A DNA stretch of 64,000 nt, taken from positions 62,001 through 126,000 of the forward strand of contig JBLXDU010000009.1 in assembly GCA_048263775.1 (NCBI GenBank). Direction: 5' to 3'. The notes under the pieces were generated by a model. That model had not been told where the DNA came from. It made no database searches and saw only the letters and a list, made by a program, of their open reading frames with translations. Position numbers and translations under genes: made by a program. The stretch comes from UBA1479 sp048263775 (lineage in GTDB: Bacteria; Pseudomonadota; Alphaproteobacteria; Rhodospirillales; Casp-alpha2). Position 1 is the stretch's first letter. Each line of letters starts with the position of its first letter. Positions 50,270 through 58,986 of this stretch are shown here, piece by piece.

Positions 50270-51304
50270 TCAGGCGGGAGCCAGGGAGGCAAACCGCATT
50301 CGGTAGTCCTGGGGGCTGACCCCCAGATTGCGATGAAAGGCGCGGCGCATGCGTTCTTCGTCACCAAAGCCGCATTGCCGGGCGATCAGCTTGACGGGCA
50401 GGTCGCTGTCTTCCAACAGGTTGCGGGCCGCCTCGATGCGGGCCTCTTGGACAAAGCCGGCGGGCGTGCGACCCGTGGCTTTCTTGAAATGACGATTGAA
50501 GGTGCGCAGGCTCATGGCGGCCTGTTCGGCCATGGTTTCGACGCCGATGTCCTCAGCCAGCCGGTCCAGCAGCCAGATCTGCACGTCGCGGATGTTTCCC
50601 CGGGGTGCCATCTGCGCCGACAATTGGCGTGAAAACTGGGCCTGGGAGCCCGGACGCTTCATGAACATGACCATTTCCCGCGCCACCTCGAGCGCCAGGG
50701 CCTTGCCGTGGTCTTCCTCCAGCAGCGCCAAGGCAAGGTCCATGCCCGCGGTCACGCCGGCCGAGGTATAGACGTTGCCGTCCTTGATGAAGATCGGGTC
50801 AGGTTCGACCCTGACTTTGGGAAAGCGGTCGGCCAGATTTCGGCAATGGGCCCAATGGGTCACCGCACGGCGTCCGTCGAGCCGCCCGGCGGCGGCCAGA
50901 ACATAAGCCCCGGTGCAGACGGAAACCACGCGCCGCGCCGATTTCGTCAAGCGGCGGATGTCGTCGATGGCATCCGCGTCTTCGGCGAACTTCTGGGACC
51001 CCTTGCCGCCGGCGCAGATCAATGTGTCGAACGGCGGGACCGCGTCTTTGAGGGCGCTATCGGCGAATAGGGAGACGCCGGTCGATGTGCTTATGGGCCC
51101 CGAGCGGCCGGCGATCATGCGCAGGTCGTAAAGTGGTCCGTTGCCGCCGGTAGCCATATGGATTTCGTTGGCGGACCCGAATACGGCGGCGGGCCCGGTC
51201 GCGTCGATGATCTGGCAACGGTCGAAAATGACGATGCCGATCCGCTTCGGTGCGGTCAGTCGGCGCGCGGATATATCCGCCTGTGATGTCGTATCGGGTG
51301 CCAT
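50270..51304 (-). CDS. GlxA family regulator (DJ-1/PfpI plus AraC HTH)
   Basis: 344 residues from ATG 51304. N-terminal DJ-1/PfpI domain (KRIGIVIFDRCQIIDATGPA, and SVCTGAYVLAAAG with the elbow Cys) followed by an AraC-type DNA-binding domain with two helix-turn-helix units (GVETMAEQAAMSLRTFNRHF and LIARQCGFGDEERMRRAFH). Such proteins activate catabolic genes in answer to small amines such as carnitine or arginine derivatives. It diverges from the BKACE gene; in pseudomonads, CdhR of this family controls carnitine genes that include a BKACE enzyme, so the pairing is suggestive. Confidence 0.92.
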   Translation of the reverse strand: MAPDTTSQADISARRLTAPKRIGIVIFDRCQIIDATGPAAVFGSANEIHMATGGNGPLYDLRMIAGRSGPISTSTGVSLFADSALKDAVPPFDTLICAGGKGSQKFAEDADAIDDIRRLTKSARRVVSVCTGAYVLAAAGRLDGRRAVTHWAHCRNLADRFPKVRVEPDPIFIKDGNVYTSAGVTAGMDLALALLEEDHGKALALEVAREMVMFMKRPGSQAQFSRQLSAQMAPRGNIRDVQIWLLDRLAEDIGVETMAEQAAMSLRTFNRHFKKATGRTPAGFVQEARIEAARNLLEDSDLPVKLIARQCGFGDEERMRRAFHRNLGVSPQDYRMRFASLAPA

Positions 51305-51465
51305 GGCCGTAGTGTGCGGCGGCCCGGTGTTTGGCGCAATGACAACGACCCCGCTTTTTGTGCCATTTGTTCTGGGCAGATGTTTACCGACCTGTTGGCG
51401 TCTTTCCGCCCGGCCGCCGCTGTGCGTATGATGTCGGCACAATAAACCAGGAGGAAATGGCCACC

Positions 51466-52338
51466 ATGAGCCAAAAGACAATTATCACCTGCGCCGTCAC
51501 CGGGTCGGCGCCGACCACACAGAAAACCAAGGCGACGCCCGTTACGCCGGAACAGATCGCGCAGTCGTCGCTCGACGCCGCAAAGGCTGGGGCGGCGGTC
51601 TGCCACATCCATGTGCGTGAACCCGACGGTACGCCGAGCATGAAGTTCGAGTACTACGAAGAAGTCGTGAAGCGCATCCGCGACGCCGGTTCGAACATGA
51701 TCATCAACCTGACGACCGGACCCGGTGCCCGCTATATGCCGAGCGACGAAGATCCGCTGATCGCCGGTCCGGGCACGGAATATGTCACGCCGGAAAAACG
51801 CACTGCTCACGTGGAAAAGCTGAAGCCGGAGGTTTGCTCGCTCGACGTTGCGACCATGAACTTCGGCGAACGTGCCTTCATGAACGTGCCGCGCCATATG
51901 CGCGTCATGGCCGACCGCATCAAGGCGGCGGGCGTGAAGCCGGAATTGGAAGTGTTCGACACCGGGCACATTGAACTGTGCAAGCAGCTGATCAAGGAAG
52001 GGCACATCGAATCGCCGCCCTATTTCCAGCTGTGCCTGGGCATTTCCTACGGCGCCACGGCAACCCCGGAAGCTATGATGCACATGCGCGACCGGCTGCC
52101 TGAAGGGGCACCCTGGTCGGCGTTCGGCATCTCGCGTCAACAGTTCCCCATGGTCGCCCAGGCGGTCCTTTTGGGCGGCAACGTGCGGGTCGGGTTGGAA
52201 GACAACATCTACCTGGGTGCAGGCGAATTGGCGCCGTCCAACGCGGCCCTGGTCGAACGCGCGGCAGCGATCATCGAGAATCTGGGATCTTCGGTGGCAA
52301 CGCCGGACGAGGCGCGGGCCATTCTCGGCCTGGGCTGA
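51466..52338 (+). CDS. BKACE family enzyme (DUF849, 3-keto-acid cleavage)
   Basis: 290 residues. TIM-barrel, zinc-dependent enzyme that reacts a beta-keto acid with acetyl-CoA, giving a CoA ester and acetoacetate. The metal histidines are in CHIHVREPDG near residue 47, with the conserved LTTGPGARY and LEVFDTGHIELCKQL segments. I chose the ATG at 51466, ten bases after AGGAGG; an ATG at 51457 is too close to it. Substrates known for the family include 3-keto-5-aminohexanoate and dehydrocarnitine. The divergent GlxA-type regulator is the likely controller. Confidence 0.93.
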   Translation: MSQKTIITCAVTGSAPTTQKTKATPVTPEQIAQSSLDAAKAGAAVCHIHVREPDGTPSMKFEYYEEVVKRIRDAGSNMIINLTTGPGARYMPSDEDPLIAGPGTEYVTPEKRTAHVEKLKPEVCSLDVATMNFGERAFMNVPRHMRVMADRIKAAGVKPELEVFDTGHIELCKQLIKEGHIESPPYFQLCLGISYGATATPEAMMHMRDRLPEGAPWSAFGISRQQFPMVAQAVLLGGNVRVGLEDNIYLGAGELAPSNAALVERAAAIIENLGSSVATPDEARAILGLG

Positions 52339-52386
52339 TCCTATCCGGGGAATGACCGGGCGGCGTTAGGCCACCCACATGAATTG

Positions 52387-52424
52387 ACCGGTGCGGGGGC
52401 GGCGATGCCGCCCCCCATGCCGGT
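52387..52424. terminator. Bidirectional intrinsic terminator
   Basis: GGGGGCGGC (52395-52403), loop GAT, GCCGCCCCC (52407-52415), extended by ACCGG and CCGGT outside. It lies between the BKACE gene and the convergent arsR gene and is followed by TTTC. Confidence 0.75.
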
Positions 52425-52432
52425 TTCATGCA

Positions 52433-52759
52433 TCAAACGGCGATACGCGCCTTTTCGATGACGGCGGGCATTTCGAACAGCCCGGCCAGCGCCTCAAGGA
52501 TCGTCATCGCTTCATCACCTCGCAGGGAATAATAGATCGTCTGCGCGTCGCGGCGGGTTTTGACCACGCCGTCATGGCGCAGGCGCGCCAGATGCTGCGA
52601 CAGGGCGGACTGCGACAGTCCGACGATGGTTTCCAGTTCGCCCACGCATTTTTCGCCGCGGGCAAGGTGGCACAGCACGAGAAGGCGGTGAGGGTTGCTC
52701 ATTGCCTTGAGAAGGGCGCTGGCCTGTTCGTGATTCTGTTCTACGGTATAAGTTGGCAT
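52433..52759 (-). CDS. ArsR family transcriptional regulator
   Basis: 108 residues, a single winged helix. HTH segment VGELETIVGLSQSALSQHLARL at about 39-60, followed by the wing TRRDAQTIYYSL. The N-terminal ASALLKAMSNPHRLLVLCHL is close to BigR/SqrR persulfide sensors; C30 fits the first sensor cysteine of that group, but the second, near the C-terminus, is missing (AGLFEMPAV instead), and C38 is extra. It may therefore sense something else. It is not linked to arsenic genes. Its 5' leader is rich in CAA triplets. Confidence 0.9.
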   Translation of the reverse strand: MPTYTVEQNHEQASALLKAMSNPHRLLVLCHLARGEKCVGELETIVGLSQSALSQHLARLRHDGVVKTRRDAQTIYYSLRGDEAMTILEALAGLFEMPAVIEKARIAV

Positions 52760-52849
52760 GGCGGTTGTTATTGTCCTTATTGCGATGGTTGTTGTTGCTA
52801 TTGACCGCGCCCGTTCACCCTCAGGTTTACGCGCGGTGGGGTGCTAGGG

Positions 52850-52861
52850 GCTTATATAAGC
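52850..52861. promoter_or_regulatory. Perfect palindrome upstream of the ArsR gene
   Basis: GCTTATATAAGC is a 12-base perfect palindrome about 90 bases before the arsR start and within the 207-base gap to the RND gene. ArsR proteins bind AT-rich dyads, so autoregulation is plausible. Confidence 0.4.
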
Positions 52862-52965
52862 ATTTTCTCGGGCGGATAAAACCGGACAAAAGGCCAGGGT
52901 ATGCCCATACTTTTGGACAGACCGTGGTCTAGACGTTTCGGTTTTGCGATTTATGGTCATCACGG

Positions 52966-55900
52966 TTATTCAGCTGCCTGGGGGTCTGCGGCGGGGGTAT
53001 CGGTGCCCTGTCCGGCTGAAGGTTTCCCCCGTTTTTCGCCGACCCCGATGACAAGGGTCAAAAGGGGCGGAATGATGGCAAGGGTCAAGATCGCCGACAG
53101 CGACAGGCCGCCCAACACGACCGACCCCAACCCGCGATAAAGCTCCGAACCGGCCCCGGGGAATACCACCAGCGGCATCATCCCGAATACGCTGGTCAGG
53201 GTGGACATGAAGATCGGCCGGATTCGGTTGCTGGTCGCCTCGCGGATTGCCTCGGCCGCGGCCATGCCGTCTTCGCGGAGGTGCACCAGGGTTTGGTGAA
53301 CCAGCAGGATGGCGTTGTTGACGACGATGCCGATCAGGATCACGAAGCCCAGCAGGGTCAGCATGTCCAGCGGCTGGAATGTGAACATGTTCAGCAACGA
53401 CAGCCCGACCACACCGCCCGCCGTGGCCAGCGGCACCGAGAGCATGATGATGAGCGGATACAGGAAGCTTTCGAACAGAACCGCCATGACCAGATAGACA
53501 ATGATCACGGCAATCCCCAGGTCGAGCTTCATGGCCTGCCAAGTCTGGTTCAGCTTGTCCGCCGTGCCGGTGAGGCGCAGCGATGTGCCGGGTGGCAGGC
53601 CCTCGGCGTACATGGGGTCGATGATCTTGGTTTTGATGATGTCGAGCGCCTGTTCCAGCGGCACGTCGTCCCGCGGCAGGATTGATAGCGTCACCGCGCG
53701 CTGACGTTCGAAGTGATTGATCTGGGTCGGGCCCGTGGTCATTTCAATGTCGGACAGGGACGCCGCCGGAATGATCAGCCCGGCCGAGGTCACGACCGGC
53801 AAATTGCTGATGCCCTGTGTTTCAGTGACCTGATCCAAGGGGCCCTTGATCATCAGATCGACCAGTTTGTTGCCGACGGTGATTTCGGCGATGCGCAGGC
53901 CGTCGTTGAAGGCGTCGATGGTGTCCGACAACTGGCGCGCGGTTACGCCGTTGTCGGCGAGCTTCACCCGGTTGGGGCGGATGCGCAGTTCGGGCGCACC
54001 CAGGACCAGTTCCGGCTGCGGTCGGACTTGGTTGCCTTCCTTGCGGGGGAACTCCTGGTTGACGCGGTTGAAGGTCTTGAGCGCCACCTCCATCAGCGGT
54101 TCCAGGTCCGGGCCCAGGATATTCAGGTCGATGGCGCGGGTGCCGGTGACGCCGCGCCCAAACAGGGAGCGTTGGGTGATCTGACCAAGCGTGCCCGGTT
54201 CCTTGAAGGCGGCCTCGCTGAGGATCGGGATCAGGTCCTTGACCCGCGTCGGATCATGGGCGGCGGCGCCCAGGATGGTGCGGCCGCGGAAGGTGACGAA
54301 GAAGAAGCGATTCAGCTTGGGCCGGCCCTGAGCGTCCGGCTCCGGTCCCGAGACCTCGGCCAGCAATGGGAAGACCTCTTTCTCGTAGCCGCGGGCGATC
54401 TGTTCCATGGTGTCCAGGTTGTAGCCCGGCGGCGGCACGATGAAGCCGATGATGAGGTTACGATTGCCGCTGGGGAGATACTCCAGCTTGGGCAGTAAAA
54501 GCCAGGTGACGCCGGTGCAGATGCTGCACAGAACGGTGACCATGATGACGGAACGCAGGCGCGACGCGGTGACCCATTTGGTCAGCCCCATCAGCGACTT
54601 CATGAACAGGGCCGCGAAATCGTCGATCACCGGGATGTGCCGGCGGACGATGCTGTCCTCGCCGGGCGATCCCAGAATGCGATTGGCCAGCGCCGGGATC
54701 AGGGTGACGGCGACCAGCAGGGAAATCAGCACGGAAACCGACAGCGCCACGGCGATGTCGCGGAACAGCTGGCCGGCCTCCAGATCCATGACCAGGACCG
54801 GAATGAACACCATCACCGTGGTCAAGGCCGACACCAGGACCGCGACCCAGACCTGCTTGGCCCCTCGGTAGGCGGCTTCGGCCCGCGTGCGGCCCAATTC
54901 GCGGTGGCGGAAGATGTTTTCCAGCACCACGATCGCCGCATCGACGACCATGCCGACGGCGAAGGCGATCCCGGCCAGCGAGATCACGTTCAGCGACCGG
55001 CCCATGGCCGCCATGGCGACGAAGGCGCCGATGACCGAAACGGGGATCGCCATGGACACGATCAGCGTCGCCCCACCCGAACGCAGGAATAGCAGCAGCA
55101 TGACGGCGGCCAGGGCGCCCCCGACGATGATGTTCTGCTGCACCAGGTCGATGGACGAATTGATGTAGATGGTTTCGTCGTAGACCTGCCGCAGTTCCAG
55201 GGCCTGGGACGGCAGGGCGTACTCGTTCAACTCCTTCACCGCTTCGCGGATGCCCCGCATGACCTCGATCACGTTGGCGCCGCCTTCGCGCACGGCGTTG
55301 AAGGCCATGGCCGGCTGACCGTTGAAGCGGATACGTTCGGTCGGCTTGGAGGTGTCCCAGGCAACGGCCGCGATGTCGCCCACGGTGACGCGGGCGAAGC
55401 GGCCTGTCGCGGGGTCGCGGTCCGAGCGCAGGATCACGCCGGATACGTCTTCCAGGCGCTGGAATTCGCCTTCTGTGCGCACGACGTAGCGGCGCTTGCC
55501 TTCGTCCACGTCGCCCGCCGAGACCGACGAATTGGCGGCGCGCAGCTTGTCGATCACATCCGTTACCGTCAGGCCGTAGCGCGCCATGCGGTCCGGTTCG
55601 ACGAAAATGGTCATTTCTTTGCGCGCGGCGCCGTACAGGTTAACCCGCGCCACGCCGGCCACGCGTTCGATGCGGTCCTGGATCACCTCCTCGGCGAAAT
55701 CGCCGAACCGGTGAATTTCCTCGTTGTTGCCGGGCTTGCGGATGATCACGAACCAGGCGATGGGGTTGTCTTCGGCACTGGCGGTCTGGATCGACGGTTC
55801 GTCCGCTTCCTCGGGATAGCCGTTGACCCGATCAAGCCGGTTGGAGGCCAGCAGCAGGGCTTTGTCCATATTGGTGCCGATGGCGAATTCCAGATTGATG

Positions 55901-56169
55901 CGCCCGCGCCCGTCCTGGGATTCGGAGCGGATTTCCTCCAGCCCCTCGATGCCTTTTAGGACCTCTTCCTGTTTGACGATGATTTCGCGCTCGACCTCGG
56001 CCGGGGCGGCGCTGGGCCATACGGTCTCGACACTGATGACCGGTTTGCGGATGTCCGGCGTCAACTGGATCGGGATCGAATAGAGCGCCACCACACCGAA
56101 CAGAATCAGCATCAGCACCGCCGCCATGACGGCGATGGGGCGTTGGATGGATAGCCGGATCAGGTCCAT
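52966..56169 (-). CDS. Efflux RND transporter permease
   Basis: 1067 residues from ATG 56169, which gives the typical RND start MDLIRLSIQRPIAVMAAVLM; longer starts would run into the adaptor gene. Twelve membrane helices in two halves with two large periplasmic loops. The signature GMVVDAAIVVLEN in helix 4 of the first half is intact, with the second-half counterpart LIGIVVNNAILLVHQ. It pumps drugs, metals or other toxicants out with proton influx, partnered by the adaptor encoded 19 bases upstream. The outer-membrane channel is not in the window. Confidence 0.95.
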   Translation of the reverse strand: MDLIRLSIQRPIAVMAAVLMLILFGVVALYSIPIQLTPDIRKPVISVETVWPSAAPAEVEREIIVKQEEVLKGIEGLEEIRSESQDGRGRINLEFAIGTNMDKALLLASNRLDRVNGYPEEADEPSIQTASAEDNPIAWFVIIRKPGNNEEIHRFGDFAEEVIQDRIERVAGVARVNLYGAARKEMTIFVEPDRMARYGLTVTDVIDKLRAANSSVSAGDVDEGKRRYVVRTEGEFQRLEDVSGVILRSDRDPATGRFARVTVGDIAAVAWDTSKPTERIRFNGQPAMAFNAVREGGANVIEVMRGIREAVKELNEYALPSQALELRQVYDETIYINSSIDLVQQNIIVGGALAAVMLLLFLRSGGATLIVSMAIPVSVIGAFVAMAAMGRSLNVISLAGIAFAVGMVVDAAIVVLENIFRHRELGRTRAEAAYRGAKQVWVAVLVSALTTVMVFIPVLVMDLEAGQLFRDIAVALSVSVLISLLVAVTLIPALANRILGSPGEDSIVRRHIPVIDDFAALFMKSLMGLTKWVTASRLRSVIMVTVLCSICTGVTWLLLPKLEYLPSGNRNLIIGFIVPPPGYNLDTMEQIARGYEKEVFPLLAEVSGPEPDAQGRPKLNRFFFVTFRGRTILGAAAHDPTRVKDLIPILSEAAFKEPGTLGQITQRSLFGRGVTGTRAIDLNILGPDLEPLMEVALKTFNRVNQEFPRKEGNQVRPQPELVLGAPELRIRPNRVKLADNGVTARQLSDTIDAFNDGLRIAEITVGNKLVDLMIKGPLDQVTETQGISNLPVVTSAGLIIPAASLSDIEMTTGPTQINHFERQRAVTLSILPRDDVPLEQALDIIKTKIIDPMYAEGLPPGTSLRLTGTADKLNQTWQAMKLDLGIAVIIVYLVMAVLFESFLYPLIIMLSVPLATAGGVVGLSLLNMFTFQPLDMLTLLGFVILIGIVVNNAILLVHQTLVHLREDGMAAAEAIREATSNRIRPIFMSTLTSVFGMMPLVVFPGAGSELYRGLGSVVLGGLSLSAILTLAIIPPLLTLVIGVGEKRGKPSAGQGTDTPAADPQAAE

Positions 56170-56188
56170 GGGATGGCGTCTCCGGGCC

Positions 56189-57361
56189 TCAGGTCTTCGG
56201 CTTAGGCGCCGGGGCCGCATCGGCGGCGGGGGCAGCCTCGCCGCTGTTCGGCGGCGGGGTGAACGAGATATCTTGACCGGGGCGCAGGCGTTCGTTGCCA
56301 CGCACGACCACCAGGTCGCCCGCGGCCAGGCCGCTCTCGACGATCAGGCGGCTGCCCATGGCGGCTCCCAGGCGCACCGGGCGGACCAGGGCTTTGCCCC
56401 CTTCGTGCAGGAACACGACGGTCTTACCCAGGCGATTGAGGATGGCGTCCTTGTGCACGGTGACCACCGAGGCGGCGCGTGCGGCGGGAATGCTGAGCGT
56501 CACGCTCTGGTTCGCAGCGATGCCGATCCCGTCGGCCGGCGCATCAAGGCGGAAGCGTACCGTGCGGGTGCGGGTCTGAGGGTTTTCATCGGGCACGACG
56601 GCGCGCACGCTGGCCTGGATCATCGTGGCGGCGGATACCGCGGCGGTGACGCCGACGCCGGGAACCAGACCGCCCACGTTGCGTGACGGTACGTCGGCCT
56701 CGATCTCCAGATCCGTGTCGTTGATCAGGGTGATCAAGGGATCGCCCAGGTTGACGAAGGCGCCGGCCTCCGTGTGACGGCGGGACACGACGCCGCCGTA
56801 GGGGGCAACGACATCGGCGTAGGACAGGGCGATCTCGGCCAATCTTAGGTTTGCCTTGGCGCTGGCCATTTGGGCGCCGGCGACAGCGATCTCGGCCCTG
56901 GCGACGGCGACTTCCTGAAGTTTATCGTCAAGCCGGGCCTGCGAGAACGCAGCCGATTTGCGCAGGCCCTCCAGGCGCGACAGTTCCTGCTGGCGTAGCT
57001 TCAGGGTTTCCCGGGCTGTTTCCAGGGCGGCCTGGAAGCGGTTCAATTCGGCCGCCTTCAATTCCTGTTCCCACTTCAGGCTGTCCTTGACCAGCACGGC
57101 GAGGACATCGCCCCTGGCGACCCGATCGCCGACATCGACCCTGAACTCGGCGACGGGGCCGCTGATCCGGGCTGCGACGGGGCCGGCCTGGCGGGCGATG
57201 AAGCGGCCGATCACCGGTACGTTCTGATGCGAAGCTTCGGTTAGCACCCGGTCGACGACGACGGGCACGGCCTGCGGTGCTTGCGCCCGGGCGGCTGTCA
57301 GAGAGAGCAAGGCGGCGGCGATTGTCGATAGGGCAAAGACGGTGGGCCGGGCTGCGGACAT
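56189..57361 (-). CDS. Efflux RND periplasmic adaptor subunit
   Basis: 390 residues. Signal peptide (SAARPTVFALSTIAAALLSL, cleavage near ARAQAP), then the lipoyl/hairpin/barrel layout of membrane-fusion proteins: GPVAEFRVDVGDRVARGDVL near residue 70, a coiled-coil hairpin at about 95-165 and VVAPYGGVVSRRHTEAGAFV after it. It bridges the permease encoded downstream to an outer-membrane channel. ATG at 57361 follows AGAGGAACGCC; a TTG directly before it is also in frame. No lipobox is seen. Confidence 0.93.
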   Translation of the reverse strand: MSAARPTVFALSTIAAALLSLTAARAQAPQAVPVVVDRVLTEASHQNVPVIGRFIARQAGPVAARISGPVAEFRVDVGDRVARGDVLAVLVKDSLKWEQELKAAELNRFQAALETARETLKLRQQELSRLEGLRKSAAFSQARLDDKLQEVAVARAEIAVAGAQMASAKANLRLAEIALSYADVVAPYGGVVSRRHTEAGAFVNLGDPLITLINDTDLEIEADVPSRNVGGLVPGVGVTAAVSAATMIQASVRAVVPDENPQTRTRTVRFRLDAPADGIGIAANQSVTLSIPAARAASVVTVHKDAILNRLGKTVVFLHEGGKALVRPVRLGAAMGSRLIVESGLAAGDLVVVRGNERLRPGQDISFTPPPNSGEAAPAADAAPAPKPKT

Positions 57362-57442
57362 CAAGGGCGTTCCTCTGGTTCGGGCCCGAATTCGGGTCCG
57401 GGCCTGCGGCGGGCGCCAGTTTAGGCAGGGGTCGTGCGCCCC

Positions 57443-57468
57443 GCAATCAGTATTGCAAGCAAATTTGC
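57443..57468. promoter_or_regulatory. Adjoining palindromes in the RND/WD40 divergent promoter
   Basis: GCAATCAGTATTGC (57443-57456) has perfect five-base arms, and GCAAATTTGC (57459-57468) is a perfect palindrome; between and across them TTGCAAGCAA is a MarR-like dyad. The cluster lies 82 bases before the adaptor start and 85 before the WD40-cytochrome start. A local repressor for the efflux operon may bind here, but none is encoded beside it. Confidence 0.5.
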
Positions 57469-57552
57469 ACGTAAATCCCCGTCAAGGCGGTCTATTTGCG
57501 CATGGCGAAAAGGCGGTTGGCAAGGGGCGGGGCTTCTTCCAATATATTTACC

Positions 57553-58941
57553 ATGCCGATGCTGACTGCCCCGCGCGCTGACCTTCCCATCCATGGGCCG
57601 ACTGTTCGGTTGCCCCGCGTTTCTCGGCTTTTGGCGGGTTGCTTCGCGATGCTGTTAGCCGCGGCGATACCGGGCGATGCGCATGCCGACCTAATCGGTC
57701 ACGGTGGCATGGTGCGGGCCGTCGACGTATCGCAGGATGGCCATTGGGTCGTCACGGCCAGTTTCGATTTCACGGCGCGGCTGTGGGACTTCGGGACGCA
57801 GGCGGAAGTGGCAGTCCTTGACGCCCACGAAGGGCCGGTGACCAGTGCCGTGTTCACGCCCGACGGCAAGCATGTTGTGACCACCAGCGACGACAAGTCG
57901 GCGATCATCTGGGACGTACCTTCGGGAAAACTGGTTCGGCGCCTTACCGGGCATGGTCACAAGGTCATGGCGGCGGCCGTGTCGCCCGACGGCAAGCAGA
58001 TCGCCACCGGTTCCTGGGACAAGACCCTGCGGATCTGGGATATGGCGACAGGTGAGGCAATCCGCGTGATCACGAATTCCGCGCCGATCAACGATGTCGC
58101 CTTCATCAACGGCGGCGCTTGGGTGGCAGCCGGCGGGCACGATGGCAAGGTCGGGATGTGGTCGATCAAAGACGGTCGCCTGCAAGGTGTTCTCGAAGGT
58201 CACCGCCAGGGCATTACGAAAATGAACGCGCTGCCCGGGGGGGAGCGCCTGTTGACGGCCAGCATCGACCGCACGCTGCGCCTGTGGGACGTCAAAACGG
58301 GCGAGGCCGTCACCGTCCTTACCCATAGCGAGGATCGCACCGGCCAAGTCTATGCCGCCGCGGTATCGCCGGATGGGCGGCGGGCTTTGTCGGCGGGCCG
58401 GGACGGGCGCTTGATGGAATGGGATCTGGCGACCGGGGCGATCCTGACAACCATTCCCGCCCATGACAAAATCGTCTGGGCCGCCCGCTTTGCACCAGAC
58501 GGCCGCTTTGCATTGACCGCCAGCGCCGATGAAAGCGTCGCCGTATGGCATTTGGAGACAGGGGACCGCATCGGTCTTCGAGCCAGCGACAAAACCGGCA
58601 AGCAGCCCTGGCTGTCGAGCGACCATCCCGGGGCCCGGCTGTTCACCAAATGCGCCAATTGCCACGCCTTGAATGCCCATGCGGCGTCCCGTTCGGGGCC
58701 GCATTTCGAAGGGTTGTGGGGCCGCCCGGTCGGTGCGGTCGAGGGCTACAACTATTCCGGTGCGCTCAGAAACAAGACCTTTACTTGGAACGAAAAAACC
58801 CTATTTGATCTGTTTTACCAGGGGCCTGACAAGTTTTTGCCGGGCACCAAGATGCCGGTGCAGCAGGTGCCGGACAAAGAACAGCTTGCCAATCTCGTGG
58901 ACTATCTCCGGGTTCTGACGACAGGCGGGGCGAAACAGTGA
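57553..58941 (+). CDS. Seven-blade WD40 protein fused to cytochrome c
   Basis: 462 residues from ATG 57553. A signal peptide (hydrophobic core LLAGCFAMLLAAAIPG) ends near DAHAD. Seven WD40 repeats follow (each about 42 residues with GH near the start and WD at the end, for example LRIWDMATGE and LRLWDVKTGE), enough for a closed propeller. The C-terminal 100 residues form a class I cytochrome c: haem cysteines C367 and C370 with H371 (CANCH), and distal ligand M434 in PGTKMPVQQ. The protein is exported and binds one haem. Its partner is unknown; the histone-deacetylase-like gene follows 45 bases later. Confidence 0.92.
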   Translation: MPMLTAPRADLPIHGPTVRLPRVSRLLAGCFAMLLAAAIPGDAHADLIGHGGMVRAVDVSQDGHWVVTASFDFTARLWDFGTQAEVAVLDAHEGPVTSAVFTPDGKHVVTTSDDKSAIIWDVPSGKLVRRLTGHGHKVMAAAVSPDGKQIATGSWDKTLRIWDMATGEAIRVITNSAPINDVAFINGGAWVAAGGHDGKVGMWSIKDGRLQGVLEGHRQGITKMNALPGGERLLTASIDRTLRLWDVKTGEAVTVLTHSEDRTGQVYAAAVSPDGRRALSAGRDGRLMEWDLATGAILTTIPAHDKIVWAARFAPDGRFALTASADESVAVWHLETGDRIGLRASDKTGKQPWLSSDHPGARLFTKCANCHALNAHAASRSGPHFEGLWGRPVGAVEGYNYSGALRNKTFTWNEKTLFDLFYQGPDKFLPGTKMPVQQVPDKEQLANLVDYLRVLTTGGAKQ

Positions 58942-58986
58942 CGCGAACCCGTCCCGAGATAAGGACCGGGAAAAGGAACGACGCCG

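Noticed and set aside
52760..52805. A short tandem repeat or CRISPR-like element upstream of the ArsR gene
   Set aside because: Only loose TTG/CAA triplets over about 45 bases, with no repeat-spacer structure.
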